Program-made: the position numbers and the translations under genes
The notes under the pieces: model-generated
Told to the model about the DNA's origin: nothing
The model's database searches: none
Seen by the model: only the letters and a program-made list of their open reading frames with translations
In this document: piece after piece, positions 24,997 through 31,726 of the stretch
Layout: the number at the start of each line of letters is the position of its first letter
Numbering within the stretch: the stretch's first letter is position 1
Assembly: GCA_022820485.1 (NCBI GenBank)
Contig: JAJEFJ010000004.1
Span: forward strand, 1 to 41,671
DNA length: 41,671 nt
Direction: 5' to 3'
From: Candidatus Latescibacterota bacterium
GTDB lineage: Bacteria > Latescibacterota > UBA2968 > UBA8231

Positions 24997-25284
24997 TCAC
25001 GGTTGGTCTTTTAGGATCTGTTCAAACTGTAGTGCTTCCTTCTCTTCCTTTGCTATATCAGCTTCTATCTCAGATTGATTGGCGTGATAATAGGTCAACG
25101 CGGCATATACTTGAGCCAGTGTCAAATGCTCCAAACGATTCGCAATCTCACTTGGCGTCAGTCCCAATTTATACCATCCAGCAATACGCCGAACAGTCAC
25201 CCCAGTCCCCGCAATGCGCGGCCGGCCTCCGCGTATGTCGTCCGAGCGGACAATCAGAGTTCCAATGTCCATTAAAGTGCTCAT
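24997..25284 (-). CDS. DUF433 family protein, probable antitoxin partner of DUF5615
   Basis: A 95-residue protein with AGGA 8 bases before the ATG at 25284. It has the DUF433 pattern: G-G-R-P-R-I-A-G-T-G-V-T-V-R-R-I-A-G-W, then G-L-T-P-S-E-I-A-N-R-L-E-H-L-T-L-A-Q-V-Y-A-A-L-T-Y-Y. The first part is a winged or helix-turn-helix-like unit thought to bind DNA. The last ~25 residues are Glu/Lys-rich and probably bind the toxin. A promoter is visible at 25351-25379. The stop lies 7 bases from the end of the inserted 113-bp element, which separates this gene from its usual partner. Confidence 0.85.
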   Translation of the reverse strand: MSTLMDIGTLIVRSDDIRGGRPRIAGTGVTVRRIAGWYKLGLTPSEIANRLEHLTLAQVYAALTYYHANQSEIEADIAKEEKEALQFEQILKDQP

Positions 25285-25350
25285 ATCGCAATCCTACATC
25301 TTTACATTTTAACTGTTTGAAATTTGCATTCTCGTTACTGTCTATGGCAA

Positions 25351-25379
25351 ACTATACGCACGGGATGTAATCTCGGCAA
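25351..25379 (-). promoter_or_regulatory. Candidate promoter of the DUF433/DUF5615 unit
   Basis: On the minus strand TTGCCG (25374-25379), a 17-base spacer, then TATAGT (25351-25356). Transcription would begin near 25344, giving a leader of ~60 bases. Only this gap separates the unit from the upstream membrane-protein gene. Confidence 0.6.
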
Positions 25380-25444
25380 GAGAGCTTAGACGATGTCCCA
25401 CTCACTCTTACCAGCTTCTCGTACCCATCTTCCGCATCGCATCC

Positions 25445-25465
25445 TTCAAAACATCCGAATCCTAT
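25445..25465. repeat. 21-bp dispersed repeat, copy 2
   Basis: Exact match to 24273-24293. Read on the minus strand it encodes the last residues and stop of the DUF6785-type membrane protein (N-R-I-R-M-F), so that protein's C-terminal tail derives from the repeat. Confidence 0.6.
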
Positions 25466-27404
25466 TTCCGGTCATGCCCGTAAACCCATCGACGACCATC
25501 CAGAAGCCTCCAGCGACGAACTGCCCCAATACCATGCCGAGGAAAAACCACCGCGTCGCCTTGTACCCATTCGGCCCAGTGTACTTCAGCACGAGTGCCT
25601 TGACCAGCCACGCGAGGAAGATGCTGAACCAGACGCTGTTGAGGATCCAAGTGCCGCTAGCCAAATAACCCAACGGATGGAAGGGCCACCACAAAAGGTG
25701 GTGCCGCGCCCAGATCAACAGCGCCATAATCGCCGCGCCGACTCCGTTCCACAGCCAGCCCTCCCAATTGGGGCCGGTCGGATTGAGCGCAAAGTTTTGC
25801 GCCACGCGAAACGGCTCCTTGGCAAACCACGCCCACGAGCCGTGGTAGTTGTTCGCGCCGTAGTGGTAACTCAGCACGAGAATCGTGCAAACCCCACCCA
25901 CGAGACCAATGGCCATGGCCAGCCCAATCATTGCGAGGATGCGGCGCTTGTAGCGGCTCAGACCGTGTAACATGCGAATGCCGTTGGCGCAGGGAGCCAT
26001 CATAAACACCAGCAGGTCGCCCGCCCAAGCGAGCGTCATGCCCGTGGCCAGCACCCCAGCCACCCCGAGGGACGAGGAGCCAACGCTGGAAATGAGAAAG
26101 CCGCAGCCCGACATGCCTTGGACGGCCGCAGCCAAGCCGGCCTCGACGATCATCCGCGTCAGGGCCAAAAAGATGACAAACGCCCCGAACAAATAGACAA
26201 AGACCGCCCACAGCGGTATCCCAGAACGCCACAGCCACAGCGACATAACCGCGAGACCCAGCGCAACCCCGAGGATAGCCGTGCGATACGACATCAGTTC
26301 CTCGCCATCGGACCGCCCCTCCCGTCGCCAGAGGTGCTGCACAACGCGCCACATATGGACGCGCGCCGTCCACAGTCCCAAAATCACCATGACGATCATC
26401 GCGCCCATGGTCTGATGGCTCAGCAGGCCCATGGTCGGCCCCTCAAAGGTGTGGCTGAAAATGTCTAGATTCTCGGTGCTCAAGATGCCGATGCGAGTGA
26501 AGAGCACCTCCTCGGCTTTGACCAACAAATAGAAGAACCACAAGCTGAAGGTGATGTTGGCGTTGACTAGATAGGCTAGTCCCATCCACATGCAGTCGAA
26601 GCGCAAGTAAAACCGCACCGCGTCATGGGCCAACGGCATCGAATAAGCAAAGTTGATGCGACCAATGAACTCGTAGTAGTGGCTCAAGGCATTGACCCCG
26701 TGCAGCACAAACGGCACGGCCAGCCCCAGCCACATCGCGGGATTCTTCAAGAAGGGTTTGACTCGCGAGGGCGTCGCCTCATCCTCGACCATGCCCAGCG
26801 GTACCTGCGTCAGCGGGTAGAGCAGCCGCTCGTGGTCCATCCACTGCCGCCGCAAGATGACCATCGAACACACGACGACCACGTAGAACGCAGCCATAAA
26901 CAAAAGCCACCACAAAAGCGGCTCCAGCCAAACGCCCCACGGGATCGCCGCACCTTCCGGCAGGCCCTCGTAAAAACCTTGAATGGCCTGTGCATCGTAG
27001 GGAATGAGCCAAGTGGGGACATGCGGGAGGAGCAGCTCCTCCCAGTTGTTTTCCGGGCTGGCGAAGTAGAAGATGCCGGTCAGAATCGGCACCGCAATGC
27101 TGATAAAACCCCGTGCGGCAATGGCGGTGGTAATCATCATCATCACCGCAATGCTCAACAACTCGGCGCGGCTAAAAAGCCAGTCTCGCCGCACCAAGCC
27201 GAGCAGCGGCTGCACGAGCGCCACGAGCAAAAAGAGCAAGAAAAAGGCGGCCGGCGTCGAGGAATTCAGCCCGAGTTGGGTGCCGTTGAGGACGAATTCC
27301 CCGTACGGCAGACCCACGGCAATCGCGCCGCACAGCACGGCCCCCACGAGCATGGCGCGCACGCTGATTCCGGCGCGGTGCGCAGATTTCCTCGAATCGT
27401 CCAT
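25446..27404 (-). CDS. Polytopic inner-membrane protein, DUF6785/DUF6784 type (652 aa)
   Basis: A large integral membrane protein with about 12 to 14 hydrophobic helices along its whole length. The N-terminus has a first helix (A-M-L-V-G-A-V-L-C-G-A-I-A-V-G-L-P), then N-G-T-Q-L-G-L-N and a long loop with W-L-I-P-Y. Motifs of the family as I recall it include Q-W-M-D-H-E-R-L-L-Y-P-L-T-Q-V-P-L and F-L-A-L-T-R-M-I-V-E-A-G-L. It resembles the oligopeptide-transporter-like DUF6785/DUF6784 proteins common in uncultured FCB and PVC bacteria; the function is unknown. The ATG at 27404 is chosen; a TTG at 27422 overlaps the oxidoreductase stop as TTGA and would add six residues. The pair with the oxidoreductase is one transcript. 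Confidence 0.8.
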   Translation of the reverse strand: MDDSRKSAHRAGISVRAMLVGAVLCGAIAVGLPYGEFVLNGTQLGLNSSTPAAFFLLFLLVALVQPLLGLVRRDWLFSRAELLSIAVMMMITTAIAARGFISIAVPILTGIFYFASPENNWEELLLPHVPTWLIPYDAQAIQGFYEGLPEGAAIPWGVWLEPLLWWLLFMAAFYVVVVCSMVILRRQWMDHERLLYPLTQVPLGMVEDEATPSRVKPFLKNPAMWLGLAVPFVLHGVNALSHYYEFIGRINFAYSMPLAHDAVRFYLRFDCMWMGLAYLVNANITFSLWFFYLLVKAEEVLFTRIGILSTENLDIFSHTFEGPTMGLLSHQTMGAMIVMVILGLWTARVHMWRVVQHLWRREGRSDGEELMSYRTAILGVALGLAVMSLWLWRSGIPLWAVFVYLFGAFVIFLALTRMIVEAGLAAAVQGMSGCGFLISSVGSSSLGVAGVLATGMTLAWAGDLLVFMMAPCANGIRMLHGLSRYKRRILAMIGLAMAIGLVGGVCTILVLSYHYGANNYHGSWAWFAKEPFRVAQNFALNPTGPNWEGWLWNGVGAAIMALLIWARHHLLWWPFHPLGYLASGTWILNSVWFSIFLAWLVKALVLKYTGPNGYKATRWFFLGMVLGQFVAGGFWMVVDGFTGMTGNRIRMF

Positions 27405-27418
27405 AGAGGGCAGCTCGC

Positions 27419-28387
27419 TCAACTTAGCGCGACCCGCCGCCCCTCTGCCGCAGCCACCTCAGCACCCAAGCCGATGCGGATGGCTTCAAGGGCCACATCC
27501 AAGTCGGCGCACCAGCCGTCCCCACCGCGCACCTCCTTTAGAAACAAGCTCTCCAGCGAGTGCTCATCGTCTCCTAGCGGAGGCAGCGATTCCGCGCCAG
27601 CCGCGGTCGAGCGGCACCAACTGTCGGCTTCGTACGCCAGCGTCCCCCCCTCCAGCACCAAGTGCTCGTACTGCTCGGCGCGGCTGATGGCAATGCCCCC
27701 AGCCCAAGTCCACTGCGCCGTACCACCCCCTACAAATCCCACCACCGCGCGGTTGACAAAGCGCTCGTACGCGCCGTCGGCATTCAGGCCGTCGTAGTGA
27801 GCATAGCCCTCAACCCAAGCGGCCGGGCCGAACAAATCGATCAGCGGATAGACGTGATAGACAAAAAACAAGCTAGGCGGCCCGGAAACGCGCAGGTTGA
27901 ACAACACCTCGGGGCGCGCTCCTCGCCCTGGGGTCAGGCGCGTAAACAAGGCGACCAATAAGCCGCCGAGGAAAGCCACCGCCTTTTTGAGCTGCCGATG
28001 CTCAGCCGATACCACTTCGGGATGAGCTACCCGCAGCACTTTGCCGGTCGTCTGCGCCAAGTCCACTAAGGCTTCTCCTTCGTCGAGACGACGCGCCAAG
28101 GGGTATTCCAAGAACACGTGTTTGCCCGCTTTTAGGGCGGCTGTGGCAATGGGAGCGTGGCTGTCGTTGTTGGTGCAAATCGCCACCGCGTCTATATCGA
28201 TTCGTTCGATCAGCGCCTGCCAATGGCTCAACAACTCCACCTCGTGCCGCTGGGCCAGTTCGGCCCCGGTGCGCGCGTTGCGGGCGGTTAGGGCCGTTAG
28301 CTGACAGCCCTCCATGGTCGCAAAAGCAGCGGCCCGGCGTTGGGCCATGCCGCCCGACCCGACCAAACCCAAGCGAATAGCTTTCAT
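27419..28387 (-). CDS. Gfo/Idh/MocA-type oxidoreductase with EYP in place of EKP (biliverdin reductase-like)
   Basis: A 322-residue NAD(P)-dependent oxidoreductase. AAGGGA lies ~10 bases before the ATG. The Rossmann motif is G-L-V-G-S-G-G-M-A-Q at ~7-16, and I-C-T-N-N-D-S-H at ~70-77 is typical. The usual catalytic E-K-P reads Glu94-Tyr95-Pro96 (F-L-E-Y-P-L-A), so the Lys is absent. From memory, biliverdin reductases share E-Y-P-M/L in this place and a following G-K-V-L-x-x-x-H-x-E segment; here it is G-K-V-L-R-V-A-H-P-E-V-V. That makes a biliverdin reductase-like role possible, or another non-dehydrogenase member. The gene is followed, with coupled translation, by the polytopic membrane protein. 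Confidence 0.85.
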   Translation of the reverse strand: MKAIRLGLVGSGGMAQRRAAAFATMEGCQLTALTARNARTGAELAQRHEVELLSHWQALIERIDIDAVAICTNNDSHAPIATAALKAGKHVFLEYPLARRLDEGEALVDLAQTTGKVLRVAHPEVVSAEHRQLKKAVAFLGGLLVALFTRLTPGRGARPEVLFNLRVSGPPSLFFVYHVYPLIDLFGPAAWVEGYAHYDGLNADGAYERFVNRAVVGFVGGGTAQWTWAGGIAISRAEQYEHLVLEGGTLAYEADSWCRSTAAGAESLPPLGDDEHSLESLFLKEVRGGDGWCADLDVALEAIRIGLGAEVAAAEGRRVALS

Positions 28388-28487
28388 CTGCCAAATTCCC
28401 TTGCTAAATTTTCGGATACTGACTGCCGTTTAAGTATGCCTCTTGGCCGTCGCCGTGTCCACTTTGGCCCCAATCTGTTCCTGCTCT

Positions 28488-28568
28488 TTTCGCTATCCGT
28501 CAATCACCCGCGAATCCGTCCAAGCGGCGGTGTGTTACGCCGCCGAGTTGGCCAAGGAACATCTGTGA
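28488..28568 (+). pseudogene. 3' remnant of a DUF433 gene
   Basis: About 26 codons read Y-P-S-I-T-R-E-S-V-Q-A-A-V-C-Y-A-A-E-L-A-K-E-H-L before a TGA at 28566-28568. This matches the C-terminal helix of DUF433 antitoxins (compare L-T-L-A-Q-V-Y-A-A-L-T-Y-Y in the intact gene at 24997). The rest of the gene is missing upstream. Confidence 0.6.
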
Positions 28569-28680
28569 GTTAAAGAGTACAAAGGCTCTAGTACAGGGCC
28601 AAGCTCATGGTAGGCCGGGCAATTACGATACAGGATGCGTCGGGAAGGTCAGACCCACAGAGCAACCCGATGCCGGCCGC

Positions 28681-29259
28681 ACCGACCCGGGGTACTATCT
28701 CCAAGAGCGGCACGGATTCCGCGTACTGGTGCAATACCAAGTAATTCGGCTGATTGAGCTAGACGGCCAACGCATTCTCGACGCGGGACATTCGGGCTTG
28801 TTTCCGTTTGCGCCGTTGATGCAGCGGCCAGCCGGGATGGATGACGAGGCGTGGCTGCGTCAGTGCGTGAACCGAGCGGAAGCAGTACCGATGGACGAGC
28901 CGCTCAAGGCGAGTTATCTGGTCGATCTTGCGATTTTGAGCGGATTAGTGTATAAATCAGAAACGATTAGGACCATTATTGCGGAGGAGACTATGTACGA
29001 ATCGTCGATAGTACAGTATTTCACGGAGAAGGCCCTTGAGCAAGGCATTGAGCAAGGCATTGAGCAAGGCGGCCGAGAACGCACCGTTGAAGCTTTGCTC
29101 GATGTGCTGGAGATTCGCTTTGGGCTGGCCGCGTCAGATTCGTTAGCCAGTCGCATTGAGGCCATCGACAATGTGCAGCGCCTCAAGCAGTTGCATCGAG
29201 CGGCCATACAGGTGCCCAGCCTTGAAGAGTTTAGACGCCTGTTAGACACAACCGAGTAG
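28681..29259 (+). pseudogene. C-terminal part of an Rpn/PD-(D/E)XK family transposase-like nuclease
   Basis: The frame is open through 28681 and ends at TAG 29259, giving ~192 residues. It reads Y-Y-L-Q-E-R-H-G-F-R-V-L-V-Q-Y-Q-V-I-R-L-I-E-L, then G-L-F-P-F-A-P-L and a C-terminal E-Q-G-I-E-Q-G-I-E-Q-G linker, which are hallmarks of the Rpn (recombination-promoting nuclease) / DUF4351 group. The usual N-terminal ~100 residues with the nuclease core are not found in frame upstream, where a DUF433 remnant lies instead. A GTG at 28729 could still start a 176-aa product, but it would lack the catalytic part. A 12-bp direct repeat (GAGCAAGGCATT) encodes the linker at ~29038-29069. Confidence 0.65.
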
Positions 29260-29266
29260 GGGCACC

Positions 29267-29386
29267 GCGTAACGTCAGCATATATATTCAATAGATCGAG
29301 AAGCGGGTGCTGACATGAAAGGCGGCGAAGTAGTGCTAGGCTGGCCCCTGCCGGTGCGAGATATATTCATCTAACTGACGTTACGC
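29267..29386. repeat. Inverted 12-bp ends GCGTAACGTCAG / CTGACGTTACGC around ~96 bases
   Basis: GCGTAACGTCAG at 29267-29278 and CTGACGTTACGC at 29375-29386 are perfect inverse copies. They match the ends of the 116-bp element at 30873-30988 but point the other way, so they may be the inner-facing ends of two neighbouring, decayed elements. The segment between has no recognised gene. Confidence 0.55.
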
Positions 29387-29416
29387 CGCCTTATACAGCG
29401 TCTGTCGCTTGTTGCC

Positions 29417-29443
29417 CCACTCCCGCGCTCCGCAAGCGGGAAT
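29417..29443. repeat. Degenerate CCCGC/GCGGG hairpin
   Basis: CCCGC (29422-29426) pairs with GCGGG (29436-29440). The right half, CGCAAGCGGGAATCCA, matches the hairpin core of the 113-bp element, so it is probably a decayed relative. Confidence 0.5.
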
Positions 29444-29451
29444 CCAGTCCA

Positions 29452-29535
29452 GTACCCTAGCTTCAATCGGGCCGCTTCCTCGGCACTGCGACCAGCCAGC
29501 CAACGCAGCAAATCGACGTGGTGAATGGCGTCGCA
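29452..29535 (-). pseudogene. Fragment of a Gfo/Idh/MocA-type oxidoreductase gene
   Basis: On the minus strand about 28 codons read D-A-I-H-H-V-D-L-L-R-W-L-A-G-R-S-A-E-E-A-A. The H-H-V-D-L-L-R-W-L-A-G core is characteristic of the C-terminal domain of this family. It is cut by the 113-bp element on its 5' side and fades into a repeat hairpin on its 3' side. It is not part of the intact oxidoreductase at 27419-28387. Confidence 0.6.
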
Positions 29536-29648
29536 TATAGCAACCCTAAATCATTCAAGATTGGATTCCCGCTTGCGCGGGAATGACGCATAGGTAAAAG
29601 AGACCGGGCTGATGAACGTATGCTTTCAAATCATTTAGGACTGCTATA
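29536..29648. mobile_element. 113-bp inverted-repeat element (MITE-like), copy 2
   Basis: Reverse complement of 24875-24987 without a single difference over 113 bases. It starts TATAGCAACCCTAAATCATT and ends in TGCTATA. It interrupts a Gfo/Idh/MocA fragment on the left and lies ~50 bases upstream of the promoter for the CBM9-like secreted protein. Confidence 0.88.
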
Positions 29649-29698
29649 TCACCGGATCGGGTGCCACTCCTAACAGGGCTTTGTCCCGACTTTCTGAT

Positions 29699-29727
29699 TT
29701 GTGTCGCATAGCTGGCGATTGTATACT
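29699..29727 (+). promoter_or_regulatory. Candidate promoter for the CBM9-like secreted protein
   Basis: TTGTGT (29699-29704), a 17-base spacer, then TATACT (29722-29727). Transcription would begin near 29734, ~58 bases before the ATG at 29792. The -35 is weak and the -10 is good. Confidence 0.55.
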
Positions 29728-29791
29728 TAGCCTCTTCCATAAAGCTTGCAAAGGTTGCAAGTTCGCTCAAACCATTGAAAGGAGAGCAAGC

Positions 29792-30718
29792 ATGAAGTTA
29801 CTGATCGCCTGCGGCTTTGGCCTAGCCTTAATCGGAGCCGCAAACGCTCAATTCAACGATCCGCCGGCCCTCGAGAATCGCAATGGCCGGCTCGGCTTTG
29901 AGTTTTACATGCTCGAAGTCCCCGATCCCAGTTCCATGACCGCCGATGGCGACGCCAGCGACTGGGGCTGGTTCGATCCCGAGTACACCCTCACCATGGA
30001 TGAGTGGCGCGACGAAGCGGATCGCCCCCTGCCCGAGCGCGACGACTACAACGTCACCACCCTCATGGGCTGGAAAGGCGGCGATGTCAACCGCTGGTAC
30101 GTGCACATGGAAATTGTCGACGACATCCTCTGCCACTGGGGCACCAACGTCGAGCAATGGCACGCCGACATGATCGAGTTTGCCCTCGATCCAACGGATC
30201 ACGGCCGCGAATTCGGCACCGGTTGGGTCATGGAATACATCGCCCGCCCGGGCGACATGGTGCCGCCGCAGAACGTGCGCTATCGCTGGACCGGCCCAGA
30301 AGGATGGCTGGAAAACAACGAAGTCATCGAGTTCCACGTCCGCGTCGATCCGCCCGAAGCCTGGGCCGCTGAAGTGTGGGACGCCGGTGGGACCACGTAT
30401 TACGAGTGGAACTACGAGGTCAAGCGGTTCATGGAAGACGGCGGGCCAGCGGCCAGCGAGACCGTCCAGTTGGACGACCTCGCCGGGGAAGACGGCGCGG
30501 GCATCGCCTTCAACCTGTGGGCTGAGGACAGCGAGCCAACAGGAGACGACGGCGACCGCGCCTCTTCAGTGGTCAACGACATGACCACGCGCGGCCCCGA
30601 AGGCTCGGCGCGGCAGTACTACGCTCATGCCCTGCTGTTGCGCACCGGCGAGTACGCGGCCGCAACGTCCGTGGAAGAGTCAACTTGGGCGCAGATCAAG
30701 GACTCCTTCCACCGCTAA
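29792..30718 (+). CDS. Secreted CBM9-like/DOMON-like protein (308 aa)
   Basis: The ATG at 29792 has GGAG 7 bases upstream and gives a signal peptide (MKLLIACGFGLALIGAANAQ). The mature part fits a carbohydrate-binding family 9-like beta-sandwich: M-T-A-D-G-D-A-S-D-W-G-W-F-D near the N-terminus, M-G-W-K-G-G-D-V-N-R-W-Y-V-H-M-E-I-V-D-D, then W-H-A-D-M-I-E-F-A-L-D-P-T-D-H-G. The D-G-D-A-S-D-W opening and the E-F-A-L/D-P-x-D motif are usual for this fold. No enzymatic domain or sorting domain is attached. It is a single-gene unit with its own promoter and a hairpin after the stop. It is probably a periplasmic or released sugar-binding protein; the ligand is unknown. Confidence 0.78.
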   Translation: MKLLIACGFGLALIGAANAQFNDPPALENRNGRLGFEFYMLEVPDPSSMTADGDASDWGWFDPEYTLTMDEWRDEADRPLPERDDYNVTTLMGWKGGDVNRWYVHMEIVDDILCHWGTNVEQWHADMIEFALDPTDHGREFGTGWVMEYIARPGDMVPPQNVRYRWTGPEGWLENNEVIEFHVRVDPPEAWAAEVWDAGGTTYYEWNYEVKRFMEDGGPAASETVQLDDLAGEDGAGIAFNLWAEDSEPTGDDGDRASSVVNDMTTRGPEGSARQYYAHALLLRTGEYAAATSVEESTWAQIKDSFHR

Positions 30719-30734
30719 GCTAAACCCCTCGGAA

Positions 30735-30766
30735 CGGCTCCACGGCGAAACACCGTCGTGGAGCCG
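30735..30766 (+). terminator. Hairpin after the CBM9-like gene, possible terminator
   Basis: CGGCTCCACGG (30735-30745) pairs with CCGTCGTGGAGCCG (30753-30766) in a long GC-rich stem, 16 bases after the stop. There is no T-run after it, so it may act as a transcript-end stabiliser rather than an intrinsic terminator. Confidence 0.45.
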
Positions 30767-30872
30767 CTCCCCCTCACATCGAGAATTTCCTTTAGGGCGG
30801 GTGCGCGTATCAGGTGCCCGCCCACTTTTGCATCTTTACCGGCGTCGCCAAGAGAGCTAAACTGTCTTAGGT

Positions 30873-30988
30873 ACTGATGTTACGCATCTGCGCCGAACCG
30901 GTTGGTGTAGGGGCGTCCCTTGTGGGCGCCCAAGGATCATCCTAAGAGGGCAACCACAAGGGTTGCCCCTACAATGCGTAACGTCAGT
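30873..30988. mobile_element. 116-bp inverted-repeat element with 5-bp target duplication
   Basis: Ends are ACTGATGTTACGCAT (30873-30887) and ATGCGTAACGTCAGT (30974-30988), inverse copies with one mismatch. TAGGT lies directly outside both ends (30868-30872 and 30989-30993), a clear 5-bp target duplication. The inside is a palindrome: GTAGGGGC...GGGCGCCC and GGGCAACC...GCCCCTAC. A 25-base stretch (30907-30931) recurs inverted at 35833-35857. It has no coding capacity. It sits 20 bases upstream of the first gene of the second surface-protein locus. Confidence 0.85.
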
Positions 30989-31007
30989 TAGGTAGAGAGA
31001 ACGTACC

Positions 31008-31721
31008 ATGCGCGTATGGATCGCGGTGCTCATCTTCCTCGTCAGCGGCTGTGGGCGCTATTTCCCCCAACCCCTGCAACCCACGCTCCAACAGGCCGAG
31101 GGCATGACCGTCAACGACGACGGCTCCGTCACCTACGCGCTCGAGCGGCTGGCCATCACCCTAAGGCCCATGACCGACGCCGAACTCAACCGGCAATTTC
31201 CCCAAGCCTCAACCGGCGGCGCGGCGGCGGTCAATCCCTATACCTTTGGCGATTGGGTCGCGCCCGGCGACGACTGGACGCCTGCCCGCTTTCTGGTGAT
31301 GAAGCTCGGCGTCGCTAACTACCAGTTTCCCAAGGTCGTCATTGATCCCCTCAAAGCCACGATCAAAGCGGCCAACAATCAAATCTACCGCGCCTTGAGC
31401 TACGCCGAGCTATACGAATACTACCGATCGTACTGGCAGGCCAACTCCGGCCAAGGCCGAATCGAATTCAGGGCCCGCACCGACATTCTCAAGCAAACCA
31501 TGTTCACCGATGCCTTCATCTTCAGTGGCCGCGATGAAGAAGGGTACATCGTCTTTCCCCGTTTGGACGACGAAATACAGCGCATCCAAGTGGAAATCGC
31601 CGACATCGCCATCCGCTTCAATTTCGACGATGAACCCGTGGAGACCATAGACCTCAGCGTCTCTTTCGAGCGCGGGGTACTCAAGGGGAACGCGCCCCAT
31701 AGCGCGGTTCCATTGAACTGA
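31008..31721 (+). CDS. Lipoprotein of the second surface-protein locus (237 aa)
   Basis: Starts MRVWIAVLIFLVSGC, a short lipoprotein signal with V-S-G-C. It is a paralogue of the 373-aa lipoprotein at 658-1779. Shared points are D-G-S-V-T-Y-A-L-E-R-L, D-A-E-L-N-R-Q-F-P, V-N-P-Y-T-F-G-D-W, V-V-I-D-P-L-K-A-T-I and R-F-N-F-D-D-E-P-V-E-T. The C-terminal TonB/AgmX-like domain of that protein is absent here. It is the first gene of the second locus and is followed after 5 bases by the 669-aa discoidin/FlgD protein. The ribosome site is weak, and a 116-bp mobile element lies directly upstream. Function unknown; a periplasmic or outer-membrane adaptor for the surface proteins is a reasonable inference. 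Confidence 0.8.
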   Translation: MRVWIAVLIFLVSGCGRYFPQPLQPTLQQAEGMTVNDDGSVTYALERLAITLRPMTDAELNRQFPQASTGGAAAVNPYTFGDWVAPGDDWTPARFLVMKLGVANYQFPKVVIDPLKATIKAANNQIYRALSYAELYEYYRSYWQANSGQGRIEFRARTDILKQTMFTDAFIFSGRDEEGYIVFPRLDDEIQRIQVEIADIAIRFNFDDEPVETIDLSVSFERGVLKGNAPHSAVPLN

Positions 31722-31726
31722 AAATC

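Noticed and set aside
28340..28573. Plus-strand ORF of 77 codons before the DUF433 remnant
   Set aside because: Wrong frame relative to the recognisable DUF433 tail and partly antisense to the oxidoreductase start.
29555..29770. Minus-strand ORF ending in VIPAQAGIQS
   Set aside because: Its C-terminal half is translation of the 113-bp element and its hairpin; such peptides commonly arise from dispersed repeats.
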